Positions 18,786-27,366 of a DNA stretch of 64,000 bases are shown here, in pieces. Where the stretch lies: the NCBI RefSeq assembly GCF_024137965.1, contig NZ_CP099975.1:1922001-1986000 (forward strand), read 5' to 3'. A program made the position numbers and the translations under genes. The stretch comes from Halomonas sp. Y3 (GTDB taxonomy: Bacteria > Pseudomonadota > Gammaproteobacteria > Pseudomonadales > Halomonadaceae). The notes beneath the pieces are model-generated. The model did no database searches and had not been told where the DNA came from. It saw only the letters and a list, made by a program, of their open reading frames with translations. Numbering within the stretch: position 1 is the first letter of the stretch; each line of letters begins with the position of its first letter.

Positions 18786-19973
18786 GGCCTGACCCGCGCC
18801 GTCGCTCGCCGACTCAGCGACGAGCGCGACGCTCAGCGCTGCCTGCACCGCACCGAAACCCTGGTCCGGCAGCGCATGTTCGGCCTGGCACTGGGCTATG
18901 AGGATCTCAATGACCACCATGCGTTGCGTCACGACATCGCCCTGCAGACCGCCGTCGATACCGATGGCGTGCTCGCCAGTCAGTCCACCTTGTGCCGCTT
19001 CGAGCAGCAAGCTGACCGGGACTGGGCGATCACCATCCACGAGGAGATGATCGAGCAGTTCATCCGCTCGTTCCGGCGGCCACCCAAGAAGCCGCTCTAC
19101 CTCGACTTCGATGCTACCGACGATCGGGTGCATGGCCAGCAGCTCGGGCGGCACTTCAACGGCTACTACAACCACTACATTTTCCTGCCGCTGTTCGTGT
19201 TCTGTGGCGACCAGCTGCTGGTCAGCTACCTGCGTCCGGCCTCGCTGGATGCCGCTCACCACGCCGGTGCCATCCTCGCTCTGCTGGTCCGTCGGCTGCG
19301 CCAGGCGTGGCCTGAGGTGAAGATCGTCTTCCGAGGCGACAGCGGCTTCTGCCGTCCGCTGATCCTCAACTGGTGTGACCGCCACGGCGTCGATTACATC
19401 ATCGGCCTCGCCGGCAACAAGCGCTTGGCCAAGCTGGCTCTGAACATCGACTACGCGTCGGCCATCCGCTTCGAGAAGACCTGGGAGAAGGAGCGTGTCT
19501 TCGGCTTCATCGAGTACGCTGCCAAGAGCTGGAAGGAGCGTCGACGAAGGGTGATCGTCAAGTCCGAGACCAGCCGGCGTGGCTTCAACACCCGCTACGT
19601 GGTCACCAGCCTGCGCGGCTGCAGCGCCGAGTGGCTCTATGACCACCGCTACTGTGCCCGGGGCGAGATGGAGAACCGCATCAAGGAGCAGCAGTTCCTG
19701 TTCTCCGACCGCACCAGCTGCCACGAGTGGTGGCCCAACCAGTACCGGCTACTGCTCTCGGGGCTGGCCTATCTGCTCCTGGAGCGACTGCGTCGGATTT
19801 ACCTCAAGCGCACCGACTTCGCCCAAGCCCAGGTCAATACCATCCGCCTGAAGCTGCTGAAGATCGGCGCCGTCATCACCCGCAACACGCGCACGATTCG
19901 GCTGATGTTGAGCAGCCAGTACCCGGAGCAAGACCTCTTCCTGAAGCTGGCTGGCAAACTGGTGCCTGGGTAG

Positions 19974-20338
19974 CGCCGCGGCGTGCTGTCCCCGGCACAG
20001 AAAACACATGGGGGTTGGGGGCAGTGCGTCCTGAGCGCAGAAAATTGATCAAGAAATAGCCAATCTCAAGCCCGGAGCGCCATCGTCTTCACCGAGCCTG
20101 AGATCTGGGAGCCTCTGGCCGGCCAGATGCAATATCCGGGCTAGCCAAGACCGATAAGCCCGAGCTGCAGCACCGTCCCGCTCGACCGCGCGCCAAGGAG
20201 GATGAGCAGGACCAGCACAGCCAACTGGCTGCCAGCGCCAAGGTCTGAAGCCATCATACGCTTGATAAGCAGCCCCGCCTGCATCGGGGCTGCCCGCTTC
20301 ATGTGGATCTGACGTAACAACATGAGAGAGCTCCCCCC
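19974..20338. other. Gap between IS1380 and the first TRAP operon
   Basis: About 365 bp with no convincing gene. It contains the unresolved right end of IS1380. In one plus-strand frame it ends IVFTEPEIWEPLAGQMQY-PG and a TAG at about 20142, which may be the tail of a truncated gene but is too short to assign. A perfect hairpin (20269-20293) and the leader of the TRAP operon follow. Confidence 0.5.
20269..20293 (+). terminator. Hairpin ahead of the first TRAP operon
   Basis: GCAGCCCCG and CGGGGCTGC form a perfect 9-bp stem with a 7-base loop. There is no T-run after it. It may end transcription coming out of the IS region, or be a leader structure of dctP. Confidence 0.45.
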
Positions 20339-21322
20339 ATGACACCCATCAAGACCCTGATGAGTACCGCCGTGGCGGCCTCCCTGGCCCTCGGCGCCAC
20401 CACCGCCCAGGCTCGCGACTTCCGCCTGGGACTGATCACCCCGCCCCAGCACCTCTGGTCCACCGAGGCCGTGGCCTTCGCCGAGAGCCTGCACGAGCGC
20501 TCCGGCGGCGAGCACAGCGTCAGCGTCTACCCGGCCCAGCAGCTCGGCAACGAGGCGCAGATGGTCCAGCAGCTGCAGACCGGCGCACTCGACATGGCCT
20601 TCCTGACCATCGCCGAGATCTCCAACCGCATCCCGGACTTCGGCGCCCTCTATGCCCCCTACCTGGTGGACGGCGTGGATCACGCCGCGGCGCTGCTGCG
20701 TTCCGATACCGCCGCCGAGCTGCTCGAGCTGATGCCCGCCGAGGTGGGCCTCGTCGGGCTCGGCTACGGCATGGTGGGCATGCGCCAGGTGCTCTCCCGG
20801 GCACCCATCGAGAGCCAGGCCGACATGCGCGGCCAGCGCCTGCGCATCACCCCCTTCGAGCCGATTCGCGACTTCTACACCGCCACCGGGGCGGCGCCGG
20901 CGCCGATGCCGCTGCTCGAGGTCTATGACGCCCTGGCCAACGGCCAGGTGGACGCTATCGACATGGATTTCGATTCGATCCTGATCCTCAAATTCCACGA
21001 GCAGGCCCCCAACCTGCTGATCTCCAACCATATGATGTTTCCCATGGTGGGCGTGGTCTCGGGGCGGGTCTGGCGCGAGCTTTCCGCCGAAGACCGCGAG
21101 CTGATCGAGACCACCATGGCCGAGCACCTGGAGAACGTGTTGAGCGGCTTCCAGGCCATGGACGCCGCCCAGGAGAAGGAGATTCGCGAGCTCGACCTCA
21201 ATATCGTCGAAGCCGATGCGGCGTTCTTCAGCGATGCCATCGCCGAGTGGGAAGCCACCTGGGGCGACAAGGCCCCGCGACTGACGATGCTTCGCGAGGA
21301 AGCCGACCGCCTACGTGAATGA
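20339..21322 (+). CDS. dctP: TRAP transporter solute-binding protein DctP (operon 1)
   Basis: A 327-residue periplasmic binding protein of the DctP family. The signal peptide is residues 1-24, cleaved after TTAQA before RDFRLG. Family features: LGNEAQMVQQLQTGALDMAF near residue 65 and MRGQRLRITPFEPIRDF-YTATGA, whose Arg is the usual carboxylate-binding position. It captures an organic acid for the DctQM permease encoded just downstream. The substrate is not evident from sequence. Ribosome site GAGAG upstream of the ATG. The end lies 10 bp before dctQ. Confidence 0.9.
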   Translation: MTPIKTLMSTAVAASLALGATTAQARDFRLGLITPPQHLWSTEAVAFAESLHERSGGEHSVSVYPAQQLGNEAQMVQQLQTGALDMAFLTIAEISNRIPDFGALYAPYLVDGVDHAAALLRSDTAAELLELMPAEVGLVGLGYGMVGMRQVLSRAPIESQADMRGQRLRITPFEPIRDFYTATGAAPAPMPLLEVYDALANGQVDAIDMDFDSILILKFHEQAPNLLISNHMMFPMVGVVSGRVWRELSAEDRELIETTMAEHLENVLSGFQAMDAAQEKEIRELDLNIVEADAAFFSDAIAEWEATWGDKAPRLTMLREEADRLRE

Positions 21323-21332
21323 GGGTGACGTC

Positions 21333-21899
21333 ATGCTGTCACGACTTTCCGACCGACTGGCCAAGGGAGAAGAGATCGCCGCCGCCGCCCTGGCGGCGGC
21401 GGTGACCCTGCTGATCCTGGTCAATGTGGCCTTCCGCGCCGCGGGCAGCCCCATCTACTGGATCAGCGAGCTGGCCATCTACGCCATGATCTGGATGACC
21501 CTGCTGATCGCCAGCGCGGTCTTCAAGCGGCGTCAGGGTATCGCCGTGACCCTGTTCACGAACCTCTTGCCGAGCTCCCTGCAGCGCCTGGTCGGAGTCT
21601 TCGTGGACCTCATGGTGGCGGGCTTCGCGCTGGTGCTTCTGGTGCTCTGCTGGCGCTGGTATCAGCCGCTGGCCCTGTGGCAGGCCGGCTTCGATGTGCA
21701 GGCCTTCCAGGGCGAGACCTTCAACTTCATCTACGCCGAGAACACCTCGACCCTGGGCATCAAGAAGTTCTGGGTGTGGCTGATCCTGCCCTGGTTCGCC
21801 GCCTCCCTGCTGCTGCATGGCCTGGTCAACCTCGGCCAGGCCCTGCGCGGCCTGGGTCAGCCGGTATCCCATTCCACTCGAGAGGAGGTCGCCCGATGA
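21333..21899 (+). CDS. dctQ: TRAP transporter small permease DctQ (operon 1)
   Basis: A 188-residue four-helix membrane protein linking DctP binding to DctM. Helices fall at about residues 18-38, 50-70, 90-110 and 140-160. The motif FRAAGSPIYWISELAIYAMIWM is characteristic (W-x-E-E/L-x3-Y). The ATG at 21333 is chosen because GAGGGTG stands five bases before it; a GTG at 21315 overlaps dctP. The stop overlaps dctM (ATGA). Confidence 0.87.
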   Translation: MLSRLSDRLAKGEEIAAAALAAAVTLLILVNVAFRAAGSPIYWISELAIYAMIWMTLLIASAVFKRRQGIAVTLFTNLLPSSLQRLVGVFVDLMVAGFALVLLVLCWRWYQPLALWQAGFDVQAFQGETFNFIYAENTSTLGIKKFWVWLILPWFAASLLLHGLVNLGQALRGLGQPVSHSTREEVAR

Positions 21900-23155
21900 C
21901 CGTCGCCGTCTTTGCCTTCCTGCTGCTGGGGGCCGTGCCCATCGCCCTGGTGCTGGCGCTCACCGCCCTGTTCTATATCCAGGTCTCGGGCAATACCGTG
22001 CTCTTCGAGTCCTATCCCCAGCAGCTGTTCGGGGCCATCGAGAGCTATGGGCTCTTGGCCATCCCGCTCTTCATGCTGGCCGGGGAGCTGATGAACGAGG
22101 GCGGGGTGACCCGCCGGCTGATCGACCTGGCACGGCTGCTGGTGGGCGGCTTCCGGGGTGGGCTCGCCTATATCAACCTGGTCGCCAACATGATGATGGC
22201 GGCGATCATCGGCTCGGCGGCCTCGCAGATCGCCATCATGTCCCGGGCCATGGTGCCGGCCATGGAGAAAGAGGGCTATGACAAGCCCTACAGCGCCGCC
22301 ATCACCGCCGCCGGTGGCCTGCTCTCGCCGATTATTCCGCCGTCGATGCTCTTCGTGCTGTTCGGGGTCATGGCCCAGGTGCCCATCGCCGACATGTTCA
22401 TCGCCGGCATCCTGCCGGGGCTGCTTCTGGGCGGCACCTTCTTCCTGGCCATCGCAGTGGTGGGCCTGGTGCAGCAGTACCCCAAGGGGGAGTGGCCGAG
22501 CCGTCAGGAGGCGATGAAGGCCCTGAAGATGGGGCTGCCGGCCATGTCGATTCCGCTGATCATCATCGGCGGCATCCTGCTCGGCCTGGCCACGCCTACC
22601 GAGTCGGCGGCACTCGCCTCCCTGGCGGCCCTGCTGCTGGGGCGCTATCTCTATCGCGACCTGAGGTTCGCCATGCTGCCCGAGGTGCTCAAGCGTACCG
22701 CCATCAACGCCGGCCTGGTGATCATGCTGATCGCCGCCGCCGGGGTCTTCGGCTGGGTGATCGTCTACGAGCAGCTGCCGCAGATGGCCGCCGCCTGGAT
22801 CGCCGCCCTGACCACCGATCCCTTCATCTTCCTGCTGCTGCTGGTGGGGGTGCTGCTGCTGGTGGGGATGATCGTCGACGGCATCGCCGCGCTGATCCTG
22901 GTGGTGCCGATCCTGCTGCCCATCGCCACCCAGCAGTTCGATATCACCCCCTACCAGTTCGGCGTGGTGGTCTGCCTGACCCTGGTGCTGGGGCTGCTGA
23001 CGCCGCCGGTGGGAGCGGGGCTCTTTATCGTCTCGTCGATGACCGGGGTGCCGCCGATGCGTATCTTCCGGGCGCTGCTGCCCTTCCTGCTGGCGAGCCT
23101 GGCCACCCTGGTGCTGCTGGCCTGGCAGCCCTGGTTGACCCTGGCGTTGCTGTAA
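21896..23155 (+). CDS. dctM: TRAP transporter large permease DctM (operon 1)
   Basis: A 419-residue permease with about 12 helices that carries the sodium-driven transport path. It starts MTVAVFAFLLLGAVPIALVL at an ATG overlapping the dctQ stop codon; longer open frames upstream are only shadows. Family segments: LMLAGELMNEGGVTRRLIDL-A, AIIGSAASQIAIMSRAMVP, GGLLSPIIPPSMLFVLFG and TPTESAALASLAALLLG. It shares overall design but not close sequence with the second DctM at 24882. Confidence 0.92.
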   Translation: MTVAVFAFLLLGAVPIALVLALTALFYIQVSGNTVLFESYPQQLFGAIESYGLLAIPLFMLAGELMNEGGVTRRLIDLARLLVGGFRGGLAYINLVANMMMAAIIGSAASQIAIMSRAMVPAMEKEGYDKPYSAAITAAGGLLSPIIPPSMLFVLFGVMAQVPIADMFIAGILPGLLLGGTFFLAIAVVGLVQQYPKGEWPSRQEAMKALKMGLPAMSIPLIIIGGILLGLATPTESAALASLAALLLGRYLYRDLRFAMLPEVLKRTAINAGLVIMLIAAAGVFGWVIVYEQLPQMAAAWIAALTTDPFIFLLLLVGVLLLVGMIVDGIAALILVVPILLPIATQQFDITPYQFGVVVCLTLVLGLLTPPVGAGLFIVSSMTGVPPMRIFRALLPFLLASLATLVLLAWQPWLTLALL

Positions 23156-23263
23156 CGGGAACCATGGTGAATGAATTTCAAGGAGGTGCTTAAGCAAGGA
23201 CGCCGTGGGCATGATGGAAAGGTAAAAATCTAATTTATAATTTACTTTATCATGGAGAAAATA

Positions 23264-24280
23264 ATGCATAACAAGTCTCTGACGACCAAGCTGCTGGCCT
23301 CCCTGGCCCTGGTATCGATCTCGGCCTTCACGACGGCCACGGCATTCGGGGCCGACTACACCATGCGCCTGGGGGTGGCGACCCGCAACGATCCCATTCA
23401 CCACTACGCCGAGCGCTATGCCGAGCGCATCGAAGCCGCCTCCGAGGGGCGTATCCGCGCCGAGACTTTCCCCGGCGGCGAGCTGGGCAGCATCCAACGC
23501 ATGCTGGAGAACCTGCAACTGGGCACCATGGAGATGGTGGTGGCACCGCCGGCCTTCGCCCGTGGCATCAACCGGGGCTTCGATGCCGCCACCGTCTCCG
23601 GCCTGTTCGACGATATCGAGCACGCCAGCCGGGCGCTGCAGGACGAGGCATTCCGTGACACCTACCTGGCCATGGCCGCGGATCGCGGCCTGACCGGTGT
23701 CGGCCTCTGGGCCTATGGGCCCACTTCCTATGCCACTCGTCAGCCGGTGGAGTCCCTGGAGGACTTCCAGGGCATGCGCATTCGCACCATCGGTACCGAG
23801 CTGGAAAACGCCGAGCTGCGCAGCCTGGGCGCCACGGCGGTACCGATGCCCTTTATCGAGATCGTGCCGGCCATGCAGAACCGCTCCATCGATGGGGTGC
23901 GCAGCAGCCTGCTGGCCATGAACGGCGTCAATATGCAGTCTGCCGCCACGCACCTCGCCATTACCCAGGAGGCCCTCTATCCGATTACCGCCTTCGTCTC
24001 CACCGCCTTTATCCAGCGTCTGCCGGAGGACCTCCAGCAGGTGGTGCATGAGGTGGGGGCCGAGGTCGAACGGGAGATGCTCGAGGTGGTGCTGGCCTCC
24101 GAGAGCCGCGTCCTGGACGCCTGGCGGGAGGCGGGCGTCGAGATCATCGAGTTCAACGGCGAGCAGCGCGCCTACATGGGCGAGATGATCCGCACGGCCA
24201 GCGAGTCGGTGCTGGCTCAGGATGCCGAGACCTTCGCGCTTTATAACCGGCTTGTCGAGTCTGCCGAGCGTCACCGCTAA
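23264..24280 (+). CDS. dctP: TRAP transporter solute-binding protein DctP (operon 2)
   Basis: About 338 residues. The ATG at 23264 follows GGAGA at a good distance; an in-frame ATG at 23252 is less likely. Signal peptide residues 1-29, cleaved near TATAFGA before DYTMRLG. Conserved ETFPGGELGSIQRMLENLQL and FQGMRIRTIGTELENAELRS with the binding Arg. The 108 bp in front are A/T-rich and separate this unit from operon 1. As it heads an apparent operon with kynurenine genes, its ligand may be an aromatic acid such as kynurenine or anthranilate; that is inference. Confidence 0.9.
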   Translation: MHNKSLTTKLLASLALVSISAFTTATAFGADYTMRLGVATRNDPIHHYAERYAERIEAASEGRIRAETFPGGELGSIQRMLENLQLGTMEMVVAPPAFARGINRGFDAATVSGLFDDIEHASRALQDEAFRDTYLAMAADRGLTGVGLWAYGPTSYATRQPVESLEDFQGMRIRTIGTELENAELRSLGATAVPMPFIEIVPAMQNRSIDGVRSSLLAMNGVNMQSAATHLAITQEALYPITAFVSTAFIQRLPEDLQQVVHEVGAEVEREMLEVVLASESRVLDAWREAGVEIIEFNGEQRAYMGEMIRTASESVLAQDAETFALYNRLVESAERHR

Positions 24281-24293
24281 GGCTTCACTCCCA

Positions 24294-24314
24294 GGCCCCC
24301 GCCCGGCGGGGGCC
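24294..24314 (+). terminator. Intra-operon hairpin between dctP and dctQ
   Basis: GGCCCCCGCC-C-GGCGGGGGCC is a perfect inverted repeat without a T-run. Sitting 13 bp after the binding-protein stop codon, it probably stabilises the dctP message or lowers read-through, giving more binding protein than permease. Confidence 0.6.
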
Positions 24315-24336
24315 TTCGCAAGAGGCTTCGCCGCTT

Positions 24337-24885
24337 ATGCGTTATCTCTCTCTGGAGGGCCGCCCGCCGTGGGTGGGGCGGCTCCTGCGATGGCTCGAGG
24401 GGCTGGAAAGGGTCATCCTCAGGCTGCATCGTGCCCTGCTGGGCACCCTTATCCTCGTCGCCATCGCCATCAACTTCTCCAATGTGGTGGGACGTTACTT
24501 CTTCGGCACCTCCCTCGGCTGGACCGAGGAGGTGCTCTCCTACTTGCTGATCTGGTCGGTCTTCGTCGGCAGCGTCCTGGTGACGCTCGACAACAAGCAC
24601 CTGAGGGTCAATGTCATCGAGGCCTACCTGCCGTCCTGGGCCCGTCACCTGCTCGAGGCGCTGATGCTGCTGTGCATGATCGCGCTCTGCCTCTTTATTG
24701 CCCGGCAGTCGAGCACCGTGGTGAGCCTGATGTCGCAGATGGGGCAGCGCAGCAGTACCGCGGGGATCCCCATGGCCTGGGCCCATGCTGGGGTCTATGT
24801 GGGCTTCGCGATGATGACCGTGGCTGCCGGTCTGCGCCTGGCGAGGCATCTTCTGGAAGGCCTGTCTAAGGAGTCCTCCTCATGA
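24337..24885 (+). CDS. dctQ: TRAP transporter small permease DctQ (operon 2)
   Basis: A 182-residue four-helix protein. The helical segments include LLGTLILVAIAINFSNVVG, VLSYLLIWSVFVGSVLVTL, ALMLLCMIALCLFIARQ and AGVYVGFAMMTVAAGLRLA. The conserved RYFFGTSLGWTEEVLSYLLIW motif is clear. Its stop overlaps the dctM start by ATGA. Downstream of the hairpin at 24294. Confidence 0.9.
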   Translation: MRYLSLEGRPPWVGRLLRWLEGLERVILRLHRALLGTLILVAIAINFSNVVGRYFFGTSLGWTEEVLSYLLIWSVFVGSVLVTLDNKHLRVNVIEAYLPSWARHLLEALMLLCMIALCLFIARQSSTVVSLMSQMGQRSSTAGIPMAWAHAGVYVGFAMMTVAAGLRLARHLLEGLSKESSS

Positions 24886-26156
24886 ACATGGTGCTTTTCG
24901 TCCTGCCGGTGGTCTTCCTGGCCTTGGGCTTTCCGGTCTATCTGGTGATCCTCGCCGCGGCCTCCCTGGCCGTGGCGCTTTTCATGAATGTGTCTGGGGT
25001 GGCCATCCATCAGGCAATGTTCGGTACCCTCAGTGCCTATTCGCTGCTGGCGGTGCCTTTCTTCCTGTTTGCCGGTGAGCTGATGGCCCGGGGCTCCCTG
25101 TCGAAGCGCATCATCGACTGGGTGATGTGCCTGGTCGGCAATATGCGCGGCGGCCTGGGCATGGTGACCCTGGGGGGCTCGACCTTCTTCGGGGCCATTT
25201 CGGGCTCCTCGGTGGCCACGGTAGCCGGGGTGGGGCGCCTGGTAGACCGCCCCATGGCGGAGCAGGGCTATGGGCCCCAGTTCGGCTCGGGGCTGTTGGC
25301 GTCGTCTGCCGCCATCGCCCAGTTGATCCCTCCTTCCATCGCCCTGATCCTCTACGGCATCGCCGCCGAGCAGTCGATCACCAAGCTGTTCGTGGCCGGC
25401 ATCCTGCCCGGCCTGGTGCTGGCGGCGGTATTGGGCTGCTATATCTACCTGGCGGCGCGGCGCAAGGGACTGAAAGCCAGTGGCGGGATGCGCTTCGGCG
25501 ATTTCTGGCGTAACTCCCGGCGTGCCTTCCTGGCCCTGATGATGCCGGTCTTTATCCTGGGGGGGATCTACGGAGGGTTCTTCTCGCCCACCGAGGCCGC
25601 CGGGGTGGCCTGTGTCTATGCGCTGGTGGTCAGCATGGGCATCTATCGGGACGTGGACATGGCCGAGGTGTGGCGAACCGCGGTGAACGCCATGTACCTC
25701 TCCGCCCAGATCATGATCATCGTGGCGGCGGCAGGGGTCTTCAGCTGGGTACTGACCATCAACGGGGTGCCACGGAGCCTGGCGGGCTTCGTCGCCAACC
25801 TCGACCTGACGGTCTGGCAGGTGATCCTGATCATCAATGTCCTGCTGCTCTTCGTGGGCTGCTTCATGGACACCTCCTCGGCGATTTTGCTGTTCACGCC
25901 GCTATTGCTGCCGGTCGCCCTGCAGATGGGCATCGACCCGATTCACTTCGGCATCATCGTCACCATGAACCTCTCCATCGGGCTGTTTACGCCGCCCTTC
26001 GGCCTCAACCTCTTCATGGTGCATGCCCTCAACCGCACGCCCATGGCCGAGGTGTACCGTGGCGTGCTGCCCTTCGTGCTGGTCAGCCTGATCGCCCTGC
26101 TGCTGGTCAGTTATGTGCCAGCACTCTCCCTGCTGCTGGTGCCCTACCTCGGCTAG
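24882..26156 (+). CDS. dctM: TRAP transporter large permease DctM (operon 2)
   Basis: A 424-residue permease with about 12 helices. Landmarks: VPFFLFAGELMARGSLSKRI, GGSTFFGAISGSSVATVAG, QLIPPSIALILYGIAAEQSI, FFSPTEAAGVACVYALVVS and NLSIGLFTPPFGLNLFM. Begins with ATG overlapping dctQ. The next gene (formamidase-like) starts 28 bp after its stop in the same direction, so transporter and kynurenine genes are probably one transcript. Confidence 0.92.
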   Translation: MNMVLFVLPVVFLALGFPVYLVILAAASLAVALFMNVSGVAIHQAMFGTLSAYSLLAVPFFLFAGELMARGSLSKRIIDWVMCLVGNMRGGLGMVTLGGSTFFGAISGSSVATVAGVGRLVDRPMAEQGYGPQFGSGLLASSAAIAQLIPPSIALILYGIAAEQSITKLFVAGILPGLVLAAVLGCYIYLAARRKGLKASGGMRFGDFWRNSRRAFLALMMPVFILGGIYGGFFSPTEAAGVACVYALVVSMGIYRDVDMAEVWRTAVNAMYLSAQIMIIVAAAGVFSWVLTINGVPRSLAGFVANLDLTVWQVILIINVLLLFVGCFMDTSSAILLFTPLLLPVALQMGIDPIHFGIIVTMNLSIGLFTPPFGLNLFMVHALNRTPMAEVYRGVLPFVLVSLIALLLVSYVPALSLLLVPYLG

Positions 26157-26184
26157 GCCTTGCTGAAATGACTTGGAGTCAGTG

Positions 26185-27339
26185 ATGAACGATTGCATCG
26201 AGCTACGCGGCGAATGGCCCCCATCGCCGGATGAGGAGGGGCGGCGGCAAGCCTACCGCCAGGGGCTGATGGCGCTGCAGGCCGAGATGGGCCGGCGAGG
26301 GGCGACGCCCTTTCACCTCGAGGCGCTGACGGTGGGGGCGCCGGAAGGGGCGCTGGATCCGCAAGGACGCCACTACCAGCGGATCTTCCGCCACCTCTTC
26401 GGTGGAGTGCAGCCGCAGCTCCGGCGGGGTGTCGCCGAGACCCTGACGCTGACGGCGACCCTGGCGGCGGTGCGACCCGGCGAGGCGTCACCGGCGCCGG
26501 TCTGGCATGGCCTGACGCCCGCCCAGGTGGGACGCGCCTACAGTCCTCGGGCCACGGTGCCCGAGGCGCCGGAGATCTTCGAGGCCTGGCGTCGCCGGGG
26601 GGATGCCTGCCTGGCGGGGGAGGGCGTGGTGCGCGACCTGGCCTATGGGCCCGGCGAGCGTCAGCGCCTCGACCTCTTGCTGGCCGATGCCCCCGGGGCG
26701 CCGCTGCATGTCTTCCTGCATGGCGGCTACTGGCAGGCCATGGACAAGGACGATCACGCCCACCTCTTCGCGCCCCTGCGCGAGCGTGGCGTCAACGTGG
26801 CCCTGATCGAGTACACCCTGGCCCCCCAGGCGACCCTGGCCGATCAGGTCGAGGAGGTACGCCAGGCCCTGACCTTCCTGTGGCGCCAGGCGGCGACCTA
26901 CGGCTATGACCGCCATCGCCTCCAGCTTAGCGGTCACAGCGCCGGGGGCCACCTGGGGGCCTGGCTGCTGGCCACCGACTGGCCCGCCCGGGAGGCCGGC
27001 ATGCCGGCACAGCCGTTTGGCTCGGCGCTGCTGGTCAGCGGGCTCTATGAGCTCGAGCCGCTGCGTCATCTGCCCTTCGGCCCACTGGTAGGCTTGACCA
27101 GTGTCGAGCGGGCGCGAGACGGGAGCCCCATTCATGCCCGGCCTCAGCCCGGGGCGCGGCTCTGCCTGGCGGTGGGGGAGCAGGAGAGTGAGGAGTTCCA
27201 CTGGCAATCCCGGGCCCTGGCCGAGGCCTGGGGCGGTGAGGTCGAGGTGCTCAGCATCGCCGGCACGCACCACTTCTCGGTGATGGAAACCTTCCAGGAG
27301 GGCGAGCTGATGGCCCGCGCCCTGCGATACTTGGGATAA
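26185..27339 (+). CDS. Alpha/beta-hydrolase, probable kynurenine formamidase, with N-terminal extension
   Basis: A 384-residue protein. Residues about 125-384 are an alpha/beta-hydrolase of the esterase/formamidase type: oxyanion HGGYWQAMDK, nucleophile elbow LSGHSAGGHLGAWL, and C-terminal THHFSVME with the catalytic His. Placed directly before kynA, it should hydrolyse N-formylkynurenine to kynurenine, replacing the unrelated metal-dependent KynB. The first ~95 residues (PPSPDEEGRRQAYRQGLMAL, HYQRIFRHLFGG) have no counterpart I recognise. ATG 26185 follows GGAG by six bases. Confidence 0.75.
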   Translation: MNDCIELRGEWPPSPDEEGRRQAYRQGLMALQAEMGRRGATPFHLEALTVGAPEGALDPQGRHYQRIFRHLFGGVQPQLRRGVAETLTLTATLAAVRPGEASPAPVWHGLTPAQVGRAYSPRATVPEAPEIFEAWRRRGDACLAGEGVVRDLAYGPGERQRLDLLLADAPGAPLHVFLHGGYWQAMDKDDHAHLFAPLRERGVNVALIEYTLAPQATLADQVEEVRQALTFLWRQAATYGYDRHRLQLSGHSAGGHLGAWLLATDWPAREAGMPAQPFGSALLVSGLYELEPLRHLPFGPLVGLTSVERARDGSPIHARPQPGARLCLAVGEQESEEFHWQSRALAEAWGGEVEVLSIAGTHHFSVMETFQEGELMARALRYLG

Positions 27340-27366
27340 GGACAGTTGGCAACGGGAGGAGGCGAT

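Larger units (their letters stand above)
17335..19973 (+). pseudogene. IS1380-family transposase split by IS4
   Basis: The first 47 codons (17335-17475: MTKCTMPSASFP, then FDGGDVTSDGGILLLRQLD) carry the IS1380 N-terminal signature. The remainder resumes at 18795 (RAVARRLSDERDAQRC). Removing the 1310-bp IS4 and one 9-bp duplication copy rejoins MGLT and RAVA in frame, giving about 439 residues. The DDE core shows YLDFDATDDRVHGQQ, IVFRGDSGFCRP and RGEMENRIKEQQF. The second part could still be read from an ATG at 18762 that lies in IS4 sequence, but it lacks the N-terminus. Confidence 0.9.
17274..20070 (+). mobile_element. IS1380-family element, split by IS4; ends not resolved
   Basis: Outer limits are approximate. 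The transposase is recognisable on both sides of an IS4 insertion. I could not find matching terminal repeats: the left end lies at or near the IS3 right end (17273), and the right end lies somewhere in 19,974-20,070. The adjacent TonB-receptor remnant suggests this element, or a deletion next to it, removed the receptor's 5' half. Confidence 0.5.

Noticed and set aside
23164..23193. A nine-codon frame (MVNEFQGGA) after the first dctM as a leader peptide
   Set aside because: It has no ribosome site of its own and no attenuator-like structure follows.
21857..24274. An 805-codon open frame on the minus strand
   Set aside because: It lies antisense to dctM and dctP of the two TRAP operons, is rich in His, Gln and Gly as expected for the complement of high-GC codons, and has no domain or ribosome site.
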